From: Bacteroidota bacterium
Lineage (GTDB): Bacteria > Bacteroidota > Bacteroidia > Bacteroidales > GCA-2748055
Length of the DNA: 34,860 nucleotides
Reading direction: 5' to 3'
Assembly: GCA_024244665.1 (NCBI GenBank)
Contig: JAAEOI010000323.1
Span: 1-34,860 of the forward strand
The translations under genes and the position numbers were made by a program. Under the pieces are notes generated by a model that had not been told where the DNA came from, did no database searches, and worked only from the letters and a program-made list of their open reading frames with translations. This document shows positions 8,735 through 17,371 of this stretch, piece by piece (within the stretch, counting starts at the first letter, position 1; each line of letters begins with the position of its first letter).

Positions 8735-10168
8735 ATGAGCCAGACCAAGTTAGAGTTGTTGAGTGACCTGTTTGACAGGTGGTGCGGAGAGAAAGTAACA
8801 TCCATAAACAAGATGCCGGCTTCGGGATCTCCCAGGGAGTATTACAGGATCACCGGCACTGTTTCAGTGGCCATTGGGGCCATCAACATGGACCGGGAAG
8901 AGAACGAAGCATTCATTGAGTTCAGCAAACATTTCCACTTAAAAGGACTTGCGGTGCCGAAGATATACCTGGTGGACCTGGACAACCATGCTTATTTGCA
9001 GGAGGACCTTGGTGAGGTGGCCCTTTTCGACTATCTGTTCCGTGTAAGGGATAATGGGGATTTTCCGGACGATCTGACCAGCATATACAAATTGGTGCTC
9101 ACCGAATTGCAGAAGTTCCAGATACTTGGTTCGGAGGGACTGAATTACTCGAAATGCTATCCACGTGCCAGTTTCGACCGGCAGAGTATGCAGTGGGACC
9201 TGAGTTACTTCAAATACTATTTCCTGAAACTTGCCAATATCCCCTTCAGCGAGCAGCAACTGGAGGATGATTATAACACCCTCATAGAATACCTGCTGGC
9301 ACAGGATACCGGCTATTTCCTCTACCGCGATTTCCAGTCAAGGAACATCATGCTCAGGGATGGCTTACCCTGTTTCATTGATTACCAGGGGGGCCGTAGA
9401 GGAGCGCTCCAATATGATGTGGCATCGCTGCTTTATGACTCAAAAGCCGATATTCCCCCGGCCATTCGTGAAGAATTGCTGGAGCACTACATCAAGGGTT
9501 TGGATCAGTACCCTGGAGTAGATCCGGAAGCATTCCGGGAATCCTACTATGCCTATGTACTGATCCGGATCATGCAGGCCATGGGAGCCTTTGGCTTCAG
9601 GGGCTTTTATGAGAAGAAAACCCACTTCCTACAGAGTATCCCTTACGCCCTGAACGACCTGAGATGGATCCTTGAGAATGTGAAATTCACTATAGAGATC
9701 CCCACCCTGCTGAAAGTCTTCAGAACGCTGCTCACCGCCCCCAGGTTGAAACGTTTCCAGGATAAGGAGGGGCGCAAATCCACACTGATCGTATCCATAA
9801 ACAGCTTCAGTTATAAACACGGGATCCCCGACGATCCCAGCGGTCACGGCGGAGGATATGTATTCGATTGCCGGGTCATCACCAATCCCGGGAGACAGGA
9901 GCAGTATAAATCCCTCACCGGAAAGGAGAAGCCGGTGATCGATTTCCTCGACCTCCAAAGCGATGCGAATGAATTTCTCAGCTCTGTCACTTCACTGGTG
10001 GACATGTCGGTTGACAAATACGAAGAGCGGAATTTCAATCACCTGATGGTCAGTTTCGGTTGTACCGGTGGTCAGCACCGTTCAGTCTACTGCGCGGAAA
10101 AACTGGCAGAGCACCTGCGGGAGAGCCAGAGTGTTCAGATTACCATGTGGCACCGCGAACTGGACTGA
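8735..10168 (+). CDS. AmgK-type sugar kinase fused to RapZ C-terminal domain
   Basis: A 477-residue two-domain protein. Residues 1-340 are an aminoglycoside-phosphotransferase fold kinase, with FLYRDFQSRNIML containing the catalytic Asp199 and Asn204, and CFIDYQGGRRG containing the metal Asp216. This matches AmgK-like anomeric kinases for N-acetylmuramate or GlcNAc in cell-wall recycling. Residues about 350-477 match the C-terminal half of RapZ (YvcJ): NSFSYKHGIPDDPSGHGGG, VFDCRVITNPG and VSFGCTGGQHRSVYCAEKL. In RapZ this part binds glucosamine-6-phosphate and regulates amino-sugar metabolism. The N-terminal P-loop half of RapZ is absent and replaced by the kinase. The usual uridylyltransferase partner (MurU-like) is not adjacent. 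The fusion suggests a kinase gated by an amino-sugar signal; this is inference. Confidence 0.9.
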   Translation: MSQTKLELLSDLFDRWCGEKVTSINKMPASGSPREYYRITGTVSVAIGAINMDREENEAFIEFSKHFHLKGLAVPKIYLVDLDNHAYLQEDLGEVALFDYLFRVRDNGDFPDDLTSIYKLVLTELQKFQILGSEGLNYSKCYPRASFDRQSMQWDLSYFKYYFLKLANIPFSEQQLEDDYNTLIEYLLAQDTGYFLYRDFQSRNIMLRDGLPCFIDYQGGRRGALQYDVASLLYDSKADIPPAIREELLEHYIKGLDQYPGVDPEAFRESYYAYVLIRIMQAMGAFGFRGFYEKKTHFLQSIPYALNDLRWILENVKFTIEIPTLLKVFRTLLTAPRLKRFQDKEGRKSTLIVSINSFSYKHGIPDDPSGHGGGYVFDCRVITNPGRQEQYKSLTGKEKPVIDFLDLQSDANEFLSSVTSLVDMSVDKYEERNFNHLMVSFGCTGGQHRSVYCAEKLAEHLRESQSVQITMWHRELD

Positions 10169-10378
10169 GGGGACTCCACCTTTGCGGTTTCAATAATCCC
10201 GGGGGTCATCCAGTGTGAGCTCTGTCAATACCCGGCGTTCTGTAGTTATCTCCATGGTTTTACATTGTACCTTCGAAAAATTATTTGCCACTCCCCACCT
10301 CGAAAACAGCATATCCCCGCTCTTAAGCAAGCAGGCATGTAACAAATAGCAGTTTTACTTTTTTCATGTAATACTGGT

Positions 10379-11626
10379 TTAATCAATCAGTGCCTGGTAA
10401 ACCAACACCTTAAATTCATCCTGGATTTTGTAATATTTAAAAGGGCTGAATTGGGTCATCAGAATCCACACCAGGTCCTCTTCCGGATCGACCGAAAAGA
10501 AAGTATTGTTGATCCCTGCCCAGCTGGCTGCACCGTTCGATCCAATGATCCGGGTTTCAGTCAGATTAGTCACAACTGAAAATCCAAGGCCGAAACCGAC
10601 TCCCCGGCCCCGTAGACTGCGAGCCATCTGCTCCTCAGAAAGGTGGTTGGAAAGCATCAGATCAACTGTTTTCCTTCCCAGGATCCTCGCCCCGTCAAGC
10701 TCACCCCCGTTCAGAATCATCTGGGCAAACCGGGCATAATCGGAAATAGTGGAGTACAATCCGCCACCACCCGACAAGAGCTCAGGGGTTTTGGTGGGAA
10801 CGCGATTCAACTGCCCTGCCACCAGTGCTCCCTCCTCATCCAGGGAATAGACCGGCATCACCCTGTTCAGTTTATCCTTCGCAACAAAGAACCCGGTATC
10901 AAACATTCCCAGCGGCCCCAGTATCTGCTCCTCGATGAACTGGTCAAAGGGCGAACCGGAGACCACCTCCACCAGGTATCCAAGCACATCGGTTGACACA
11001 CTGTAGTTCCAGTGATCACCCGGCTGGAAAAGCAAGGGCAATCCGCCAAGGGTATTGACCATATGCTCCAGGTCCTTGCTCGACATACTGGAATTCCTGA
11101 CAAATTTATCCACAGGGGTATCGCCAAAAAAACCATAGGTCAGCCCCGAAGTGTGGGTCAGCAGATCATGAATGGTCATCTGCCTTTCAGGATCCTCAAG
11201 GATCATATCTTCACCCTCACCGGAAACATACACTTTAAGGTTTTCAAACTGGGGCAGGTATTTTGATACCGGATCGGTCAATAGGAGATGGCCCTCCTCG
11301 TACAGGATCATCACAGCTGTACTGGTAATCGGCTTGGTCATGGATGCAATCCGCCCGATCATATCGGTCTCCATGGCCTGGTCGGACCTCATTCTGCCAT
11401 AAGATCCCAGATGAACGACCCTCCCCTTCCGGGCCACCAGGGTGAGCATGCCTGGCAGCTTGTTCTCTTCTACATAGGATTGCATGACAGCATCAATGCG
11501 CTGAAGCCGCTCACTGGAAAATCCACACTCTTCGGGACTTGCAGTTGGTAGTCCCTGCCCGGAGGAACCAGACACAACAAACAGCTGTATTAGGATAATG
11601 GTAATAATACGAAAGACGGTTCTCAT
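10379..11626 (-). CDS. Secreted serine beta-lactamase-like hydrolase (class C/PBP fold)
   Basis: A 415-residue exported member of the beta-lactamase family PF00144, which includes class C enzymes, D-peptidases and esterases. A signal peptide covers residues 1-24 (VFRIITIILIQLFVVSGSSGQG). The nucleophile motif SMTK (Ser95, Lys98) lies within GRIASMTKPITS. LLTHTSGLTYG (about 155-164) follows, and the second motif is YSV (Tyr208), where class C enzymes have YSN. Near the C-terminus GSNGAASWAG stands in place of the KTG box. The pattern fits an esterase or peptidase of this fold better than a true antibiotic-hydrolysing enzyme. A Tat-signal gene stub lies upstream on the same strand. Confidence 0.9.
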   Translation of the reverse strand: MRTVFRIITIILIQLFVVSGSSGQGLPTASPEECGFSSERLQRIDAVMQSYVEENKLPGMLTLVARKGRVVHLGSYGRMRSDQAMETDMIGRIASMTKPITSTAVMILYEEGHLLLTDPVSKYLPQFENLKVYVSGEGEDMILEDPERQMTIHDLLTHTSGLTYGFFGDTPVDKFVRNSSMSSKDLEHMVNTLGGLPLLFQPGDHWNYSVSTDVLGYLVEVVSGSPFDQFIEEQILGPLGMFDTGFFVAKDKLNRVMPVYSLDEEGALVAGQLNRVPTKTPELLSGGGGLYSTISDYARFAQMILNGGELDGARILGRKTVDLMLSNHLSEEQMARSLRGRGVGFGLGFSVVTNLTETRIIGSNGAASWAGINNTFFSVDPEEDLVWILMTQFSPFKYYKIQDEFKVLVYQALID

Positions 11627-11694
11627 TTTGGTTTAGTATATAGGAGGTTTATAACTTTATGATCAAGACCGGGAATATGCCGGTTATACAAGGA

Positions 11695-11872
11695 CTAACT
11701 CCACTGCCGGTCCCACGACTGACGCTCATTCCACTCCTCTGAGGGGGCAAACAGTTCCTCACCTTGTAACCAGGTCCTCCCACAACGGCTTATCAAGCGA
11801 ATGGCCAGGCCCGCCTAATCCTGCATTCCTGAGAAATGACCGCCTTTTCTTCTGCTTTCCTAATTTTCGCAT
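11695..11872 (-). pseudogene. Tat-signal gene scar: N-terminus and C-terminus joined by a deletion
   Basis: The ATG at 11872 opens MRKLGKQKKRRSFLRNAGLGG, a twin-arginine type N-terminus (RRSFLR), but the frame stops at 11759 after 37 residues. One frame over, the same strand continues as GEELFAPSEEWNERQSW followed by DRQWS and a TAG at 11697-11695, which reads like a natural C-terminus. The simplest explanation is that the body of a Tat-exported protein has been lost, leaving both ends in different frames. The family cannot be told. A perfect TAACTTTG promoter -7 element (11942-11949) points the other way and seems to serve nothing now. Confidence 0.5.
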
Positions 11873-11985
11873 GATTGGTAATGTTATGTAGTGAAGGTTT
11901 CAGCAACAATTTATTAAAATAGAGATATTTTTCTCGCTACGTAACTTTGTTTCTTTAAAATTGGATTTATGAGCTAAATAAAAAG

Positions 11986-12047
11986 AAAGTCAAGGTTGAT
12001 TTATAGTTTTAAAGTGTCTAATCAAAAAAACCTGCAACCATGACTTT
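11986..12047. repeat. Imperfect inverted repeat at the left of the IS256 fragment
   Basis: AAAGTCAAGGTTG (11986-11998) and CAACCATGACTTT (12035-12047) are complementary at 12 of 13 positions and are separated by 36 bases. The right arm contains the presumed transposase start ATG. It could be the terminal/subterminal region of the insertion element or a hairpin that limits transposase read-through. No matching copy is seen at the right edge of the fragment. Confidence 0.45.
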
Positions 12048-12520
12048 CCAAAAACAGGAGCAAATTACAAAGAAGAATTCAGATGAACAGCTATTAAATT
12101 TGGTTATTTCCAGGGACAAGATATTATCAGAGAGATTGTCCGTATGGGAATCCTAAACCTCATGGACTTAGAACGAGACGAACATATTGGAGTCGAAAGT
12201 ATAAGCGAGGTGAAGACCGTCAGGATTATCGCAACGGCTATAAGTCCAGGACCCTGTACACTCATGTAGGATCACTGGTGCTACGAGTTCCTCAGACCCG
12301 AGAGGGTCAGTTTTATCCTTCGATAATGGAGCGTTATCAGCGAGTTGAGAAAGCGTTAGTTCTGACCTTGGCAGAGGCCTATTTGCAAGGTGTATCGACC
12401 CGGAAAATGAAAAGAGTTACCGAGGAGTTTATGGGCAAGGAGTTTTCACATACATCGATCAGTCGTTTTGCAGACAGGCTGGAAGCAGAGCTGGATCCCT
12501 GTGATGCAGGCACCTTTTAA
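12040..12520 (+). mobile_element. Decayed IS256-family (mutator-type) transposase fragment
   Basis: Three reading frames together give the N-terminal third of an IS256-type transposase (PF00872). The first starts at the ATG at 12040 (MTFQKQEQITKKNSDEQLL). From about 12114 the next frame reads QDIIREIVRMGILNLMDLER, then DEHIGVE. From about 12190 the third frame reads KYKRGEDRQDYRNGYKSR, continues to VLRVPQTREGQFYPSI and then to EAYLQGVSTRKM. The frame ends at 12520 shortly after SRFADRLEAELD. At least two frameshifts are present and the DDE catalytic core is missing, since family members have about 400 residues and only about 160 remain. The fragment cannot transpose by itself. It marks the edge of the decayed block. 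Confidence 0.85.
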
Positions 12521-12861
12521 TGTGTGTTGTGCCTGTCCGGATAGTGAGCATCCATTATGATCTGTCTTTTATTGGTATATGGTTTCCATCCTACGAAGTC
12601 CATCTTTCACGGCTGCTAGAACGCACCTAATAAGTATAATAACCCGATAATAATCATCTTTTTCTCAATGAAAAACTTAACAAACAGGATAAACACGGCT
12701 AAAAGATAACTGGACACCCAAATGCATCAAAACCAAAGAACTATACCGCTGATTATCTTTGTATTAATAAATCACATCGAAAGGAGTGACGAAAACAGGA
12801 GGAATTACAGTATATGGAAATTGCAAATTATTAAATAGTTTATATCTTCCCCAATAAAACT
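12521..12861. other. Gene-free stretch before the symporter gene
   Basis: About 340 A+T-rich bases carry no open frame I can support on either strand. An AGGAGGAATTA-like purine run near 12798-12808 is too far from the next ATG (12862) to act as its ribosome site. The last 40 bases hold a weak promoter-like TTG ... TATCTTCC pair. The right part of the insertion element was presumably lost here. Confidence 0.4.
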
Positions 12862-14136
12862 ATGAAGCAGGGTGCAATTTATAAGATTCTTCTTGGCCTG
12901 GCAGGCATCTCTGCTGTGCTTTTCATCGTTACATTCCTCACCGGGGGAAAAGTTTTCCTGGGTCCGCTGCTGATCTCATTTTTTGTTTTCCTGGCCTTTG
13001 GGGTAAGGGGAAATTCAATCTCCAAAGGATTCTCCTACACCATCATGATCTTTGCAGCGGTTTCCATCTCCATGTTCTATCCTGCGCCTTTCATCCGCTG
13101 GGGGGAATTCGAACTGAAGGCCACCATTGTTCCTCTGCTACAGATCATCATGTTTGGAATGGGATCACAGATGAGTTACAGGGATTTCGCAGGTGTTGCA
13201 AAAATGCCTAAAGGGGTTTTAATCGGACTGGCCTGCCAGTTTACCATCATGCCCATTGTGGGTTTTACAATTGCCACCACATTTGGCTTTCCACCTGAAA
13301 TTGCTGCAGGGATCATCCTGGTGGGTTCTTCACCCAGCGGACTTGCTTCCAACGTGATGTCGTTTATCGCGAAAGCCAACCTGGCCCTTTCCGTAACCCT
13401 TACCGCTGTGGCCACGATGCTGGCACCCCTGATCACCCCCTCGTTGATGAAATTACTGGCCGGCCAGTTCGTACCCATCGATTTCTGGGCCATGATGCTC
13501 AGCATCATCAATATCGTCATTCTTCCAATCGTGGGCGGATTGATCTTCAATGCCACGGCCTATGGAAAAGATAAGTTGAAAAGCATAGTGATACAGGCTG
13601 TTGTTTACTTGCTGATTATATCCGGCAAAAACCTGATCCTCTATTTAACAGCCGATGTGGCTACCGGGGCAGCATGGATACAATTGGGAAAGGACCTGCT
13701 CTGGTTCCTTTTGCTCCCTGTGATTGCCGGTATGGCGTTTAAGAACCTGGCAAGGGGAAACAGCAAGGCGCTTGACAAAGCGATGGCCTTTGTATCCATG
13801 GCCGGTATCGGTATAATCATCGTGGTGATCACTGCCGCAGGCAGGGAGAGCCTGCTGGACATCGGTCTTCTTCTGGTTGTTGCCTGCCTGCTTCACAACA
13901 GTGCCGGCTATTTCCTGGGGTACTGGATCTGCCGATTGGCGAAGATGGATGAGAAGTCATGCCGTACCATCGCTCTTGAAGTGGGAATGCAGAACGGCGG
14001 ATTGGCTTCAGGTATAGCGCTGCAGATGGGAAGGGTTGCCACCATCGGCCTTGCTCCTGCAGTATTCGGACCCATGATGAACATCACGGGCTCCTCTCTG
14101 GCCACCTGGTGGCGACGAAAGTCAGAAACTACATAA
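12862..14136 (+). CDS. BASS-family sodium-dependent anion symporter
   Basis: A 424-residue inner-membrane transporter of the bile acid:sodium symporter family (SBF, PF01758). About ten hydrophobic segments run the length of the protein. Family signatures are FGMGSQMSYRDF (loop after the second repeat helix), IILVGSSPSGLASNVMSFIAKANLALSVT split over the sodium-binding crossing region, and the C-terminal ALEVGMQNGGLASG. Members move bile acids, pantothenate, pyruvate or other organic anions with sodium, and the substrate here is unknown. The 30-residue extra N-terminus is two membrane segments. A 39-residue signal-peptide stub begins 11 bases after the stop codon, so a second exported gene once followed in the same transcript. 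Confidence 0.9.
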   Translation: MKQGAIYKILLGLAGISAVLFIVTFLTGGKVFLGPLLISFFVFLAFGVRGNSISKGFSYTIMIFAAVSISMFYPAPFIRWGEFELKATIVPLLQIIMFGMGSQMSYRDFAGVAKMPKGVLIGLACQFTIMPIVGFTIATTFGFPPEIAAGIILVGSSPSGLASNVMSFIAKANLALSVTLTAVATMLAPLITPSLMKLLAGQFVPIDFWAMMLSIINIVILPIVGGLIFNATAYGKDKLKSIVIQAVVYLLIISGKNLILYLTADVATGAAWIQLGKDLLWFLLLPVIAGMAFKNLARGNSKALDKAMAFVSMAGIGIIIVVITAAGRESLLDIGLLLVVACLLHNSAGYFLGYWICRLAKMDEKSCRTIALEVGMQNGGLASGIALQMGRVATIGLAPAVFGPMMNITGSSLATWWRRKSETT

Positions 14137-14147
14137 CTATTACGATT

Positions 14148-14267
14148 ATGAAAAAACTAACGATGCTTGCCGCGATTCCTGGACTCGCAATGGGTTCCGG
14201 GTCCCATGCCCAGTTTTACGATACAGCCGAAGAGCTGGATGCTTACCTGAAAGACCGTACCTGGTAG
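14148..14267 (+). pseudogene. 39-residue signal-peptide stub
   Basis: The frame from the ATG at 14148 encodes a signal peptide (MKKLTMLAAIPGLAMG, then SGSHA) and 18 mature residues, QFYDTAEELDAYLKDRTW, then TAG. The mature part looks like the beginning of a folded protein rather than a complete one. It lies between the symporter and the ABC exporter on the same strand. I read it as a deleted exported gene whose 5' end survives. A real small secreted peptide is the alternative. Confidence 0.45.
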
Positions 14268-14280
14268 AGATGAAGCGCCC

Positions 14281-16053
14281 ATGGAGGTTCCCAGGAAGAA
14301 AATAACACTTTCCGGGCTGAAGAACGCCTTCAGGCTTTATAGCTATATAAAGCCCTACAGGGTCATCTATATCTTTGGTCTCTTCTTTCTTTTTGGTTCC
14401 AGTGTGGCCAACCTGGCTTTCCCAAAGCTGCTGGGTGACCTGGTAAACTCAGGGAATGAGGGCAACCTGGGGGATGATGTGAACCGGATTGCACTTCTTC
14501 TGGCCGGAATCCTTGTGATCCAGGCCGTATTCTCCTATTTCAGGACCATCCTTTTTGTAAAAGTTACCGAGAGGTCACTGGCCGATCTGAGACAGGATAC
14601 ATACAACCACATGATCAGGCTGCCTGTTCGTTTTTTCGATAAACGAAGGGTAGGCGAACTGAACAGCAGGATCTCCTCGGACATATCTCTGCTTCAGGAG
14701 ACCATGACATCCACCCTGGCAGAATTTGTAAGGCAGGTGATCATCATTGTGGGCGGGATCGCCCTGATGACAATTACCTCCTTCCGGCTTACCATTTTCA
14801 TGCTGGCCATTCTGCCTGGAATAGTTCTGCTGGCTTTTTTCTTTGGTCGCTTCATTCGGAAATTCTCCAAACAAGCGCAGAGGGAAGTAGCAGAATCAAA
14901 CACCATCGTTGAAGAGACCCTTCAGGGTATAAAGAGTGTAAAAGCTTATACTAATGAGTTCTTTGAAATGAAAAGGTATAAGAAACGAACCCAGGAGATC
15001 GCGAAAATAGGAATACAGGGGGGGCGTTACCGGGGCGCCTTTTCGTCATTTCTGATCCTGGGCCTTTTCGGTGCACTGGTGGCGGTTATCTGGAGGGGTG
15101 CACTCCTGCTTGCAAACGGAGAGCTTGATGCGGGCGAACTCTTTTCATTTGTTCTCTATTCAGGTTTTATCGGTGCCACCATTGGAGGGATGGCCAGTGT
15201 ATTCACCAGGATCCAGCGCTTCCTGGGAGCAACCGAGGACCTTTTTGAAATATTCAACGAAGAGCTTGAAGACCTTTCAGAGGAAATATCAACTGACTCA
15301 CAACAAATCCTCAGGGGAAATATTGTTTTTGACAATCTCTCCTTCCAATACCCATCCCGTCCCGACGAAACTGTTTTAAGGGAAATTTCACTGGAGATAA
15401 AGTCGAACCAGCTAGTAGCTCTTGTGGGGGCCTCGGGGGCCGGGAAGTCTACCATCACTTCCCTTTTGCTGAACCTATATCAACCCACAGGGGGGCGAAT
15501 CCTGTTTGACGGGACCGAAAGCTCTGCCATTCCACTCTCAATCCTCAGGGGACAAATCGCCCTGGTGCCACAGGATATCTTCCTTTTTGGGGGTACCATT
15601 GGAGAAAATATCAGATACGGAGATCCGAAGGCAAAAAAAGAACAGCTTGTAGAAGCTGCCCGGAAGGCCAATGCATGGGAGTTCATTGAGCGCTTTCCCG
15701 AAGGGCTCAATACTCTTGTGGGAGAAAGGGGGACACAGTTATCGGGGGGGCAAAGACAACGGGTGGCCATTGCCCGGGCATTGTTGAAGAATCCGCGTAT
15801 ACTGATCCTGGATGAAGCCACCTCTTCGCTCGACTCGGAATCGGAAAAACTTGTACAGGGCGCCCTGGAAAACCTGATGGCCGGCCGTACCTCCATTGTC
15901 ATAGCCCACCGCTTGAGTACTGTGAGGGAAGCAGACCAGATCTTTGTACTGGATGATGGTGCCATCGCCGAACATGGAAACCATGTGGAGCTGATGAAGA
16001 TCCCCGATGGAAAATACCGGAACCTGAGCGAATTGCAATTTATGCCTACCTGA
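14281..16053 (+). CDS. MsbA/LmrA-like ABC exporter (permease fused to ATPase)
   Basis: A 590-residue half-transporter expected to work as a homodimer in the inner membrane. Residues about 25-310 are the six-helix type I exporter membrane domain (PF00664). Residues about 345-590 are the nucleotide-binding domain with Walker A GASGAGKST (383-391), Q-loop ALVPQDIFLFG (427-437), signature QLSGGQRQR (486-494), Walker B ILILDEATSSLD (507-518) and switch His543 in IAHRLST. All catalytic residues are intact. Substrates of such proteins are lipids, lipid A precursors or drugs, and nothing nearby identifies it. The ATG at 14281 gives a short cytoplasmic lead before the first helix. The gene is probably monocistronic. 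Confidence 0.93.
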   Translation: MEVPRKKITLSGLKNAFRLYSYIKPYRVIYIFGLFFLFGSSVANLAFPKLLGDLVNSGNEGNLGDDVNRIALLLAGILVIQAVFSYFRTILFVKVTERSLADLRQDTYNHMIRLPVRFFDKRRVGELNSRISSDISLLQETMTSTLAEFVRQVIIIVGGIALMTITSFRLTIFMLAILPGIVLLAFFFGRFIRKFSKQAQREVAESNTIVEETLQGIKSVKAYTNEFFEMKRYKKRTQEIAKIGIQGGRYRGAFSSFLILGLFGALVAVIWRGALLLANGELDAGELFSFVLYSGFIGATIGGMASVFTRIQRFLGATEDLFEIFNEELEDLSEEISTDSQQILRGNIVFDNLSFQYPSRPDETVLREISLEIKSNQLVALVGASGAGKSTITSLLLNLYQPTGGRILFDGTESSAIPLSILRGQIALVPQDIFLFGGTIGENIRYGDPKAKKEQLVEAARKANAWEFIERFPEGLNTLVGERGTQLSGGQRQRVAIARALLKNPRILILDEATSSLDSESEKLVQGALENLMAGRTSIVIAHRLSTVREADQIFVLDDGAIAEHGNHVELMKIPDGKYRNLSELQFMPT

Positions 16054-16204
16054 ATATCTGAAATATTTGAAACTGCGATTTTCACCGGGGGATTCTCTAC
16101 ATCAGGTACCGGGAACATTTGTTGTTATATGATGCAGGTAGCCGCTGAAAGCCAAATTTTTTATACCTTTAATTATATTTCTGATAACACAATTAACGAT
16201 AATC

Positions 16205-16711
16205 ATGAAAAAAATTGTAATTATTTCTCTTGCACTGGCTCTGTCATTCAGCGCCTTTTCGCAAACAAGCGGTACTGGTATCGGAGTAAGTATTGGTACA
16301 AATGTTGATTTTACAGCGAAATTCTGGACCGGTGAAACATCTGCATTTGCTGTTGCGGCAGGTGTTGATTTCAGAGGATACTGGGGAGGTATACATGTGA
16401 GTGGAGATTATCTGTTCCACCTGTGGTCCTTTGATGTTGGACAGGATATGATGAAGGTATATTTCGGTCCTGGTGTTGGAGTGGGCTTCTCTTTCCGTGA
16501 CTATGATCACTATTATTCTGAATTTTGGGATGGCTATGATAACTATTCCAGAATTTGGCTGACTGTACGTGCACCTGGAGGTGTTGCATACTATTTCCAT
16601 AAAATGCCTTTCGAATGTTTCGTAGAATTTGTTCCAGGATTAGATATTTTTGGCCCAGGTGGTTTCGATGATCGCTGGGCAAGTTATGTCGGCGCACGCT
16701 GGTATTTCTAA
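16205..16711 (+). CDS. Small outer-membrane beta-barrel-like protein, copy 1
   Basis: A 168-residue exported protein with a clear signal peptide (1-20, ending SAFSQ). The mature chain alternates short beta strands with glycines and aromatic residues (FTAKFWTG, WGGIHVSGDYLFHLWSF, VYFGPGVGVGFSF) and ends in VGARWYF. A C-terminal Phe after alternating residues is the usual signal for outer-membrane barrel assembly. It is a paralogue of the gene at 16813: both share the pattern GIGVSIG/GMGVILG, 'KWWTG/KFWTG', 'LLAHLWSF/YLFHLWSF' and the final GARWYF. The size suggests an eight-stranded barrel (DUF3996-like; low certainty). Function is unknown. It has its own strong terminator. Confidence 0.8.
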   Translation: MKKIVIISLALALSFSAFSQTSGTGIGVSIGTNVDFTAKFWTGETSAFAVAAGVDFRGYWGGIHVSGDYLFHLWSFDVGQDMMKVYFGPGVGVGFSFRDYDHYYSEFWDGYDNYSRIWLTVRAPGGVAYYFHKMPFECFVEFVPGLDIFGPGGFDDRWASYVGARWYF

Positions 16712-16743
16712 TGGACCTTAGACGGCCCGGATTTTAAAAAACA

Positions 16744-16790
16744 CAACCTTCAGGGAGATTTTTACGAGCTCTCCCTGGAGGTTTGTTTTA
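16744..16790 (+). terminator. Strong terminator between the tandem barrel genes
   Basis: A long stem pairs AACCTTCAGGGAGA with TCTCCCTGGAGGTTT with one mismatch, followed by GTTTTATT. It separates the two paralogous genes, which are therefore probably transcribed from separate promoters. Confidence 0.85.
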
Positions 16791-16812
16791 TTAAAGTCGC
16801 CCGATAAGAAAA

Positions 16813-17262
16813 ATGAAAAAAGCAATCCTTTTTCTTTGCTCCCTGCTTCTCTCCATGAACGTCTTTCCTCAGAAAGGCGAATTTGGAATGGGTGTAATCC
16901 TTGGGAATCCCACGGCCCTCAGTGTAAAGTGGTGGACCGGGAAGGTGACGGCCATTGATGCTTCCCTGGGGTACCACTTCGGGAACATGAACCACCTGCA
17001 TGTGAATACCGATCTGCTGGCCCATCTATGGTCGTTCGATAAAGAAGGGGATCTCATCAGGATCTATTTTGGGGCAGGAGCAGGCATGGGTTTTATCTCT
17101 GATCTGAGCATTTCTGTAAGGGCACCCTTTGGAGCCGGCCTCTACCTCCATGACATACCTCTGGAACTATTTGCCGAAATCGTACCCCTCCTTCAGCTGA
17201 TTGGTCCGGGCGACACCCGTTTCCTGATGGACGGATACATAGGTGCCCGCTGGTATTTCTGA
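16813..17262 (+). CDS. Small outer-membrane beta-barrel-like protein, copy 2
   Basis: A 149-residue paralogue of the preceding gene with its own signal peptide (MKKAILFLCSLLLSMNVFPQ). It shares GMGVILGNPTALSVKWWTG, the DLLAHLWSF segment, a 'YFGAGAGMGF' strand and the C-terminal YIGARWYF. It lacks the tyrosine-rich loop (YDHYYSEFWDGYDNY) found in copy 1, so the two differ mainly in one loop. Outer-membrane location is inferred from the strand pattern and C-terminal Phe. Function is unknown. Confidence 0.8.
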   Translation: MKKAILFLCSLLLSMNVFPQKGEFGMGVILGNPTALSVKWWTGKVTAIDASLGYHFGNMNHLHVNTDLLAHLWSFDKEGDLIRIYFGAGAGMGFISDLSISVRAPFGAGLYLHDIPLELFAEIVPLLQLIGPGDTRFLMDGYIGARWYF

Positions 17263-17371
17263 TTTTTTCTTCCAATGTTAAAATCTCCGGGCACTCTTAA
17301 CGTTATAATAGATGTACCTGATGCTTTAATCATGTATCTTTATCGCCAATTTACAATCTAATCGTATACAC

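Noticed and set aside
15480..16118. A 212-codon minus-strand open frame
   Set aside because: Antisense to the ABC exporter nucleotide-binding domain, whose motifs are intact; Ser/Pro/Arg-rich shadow.
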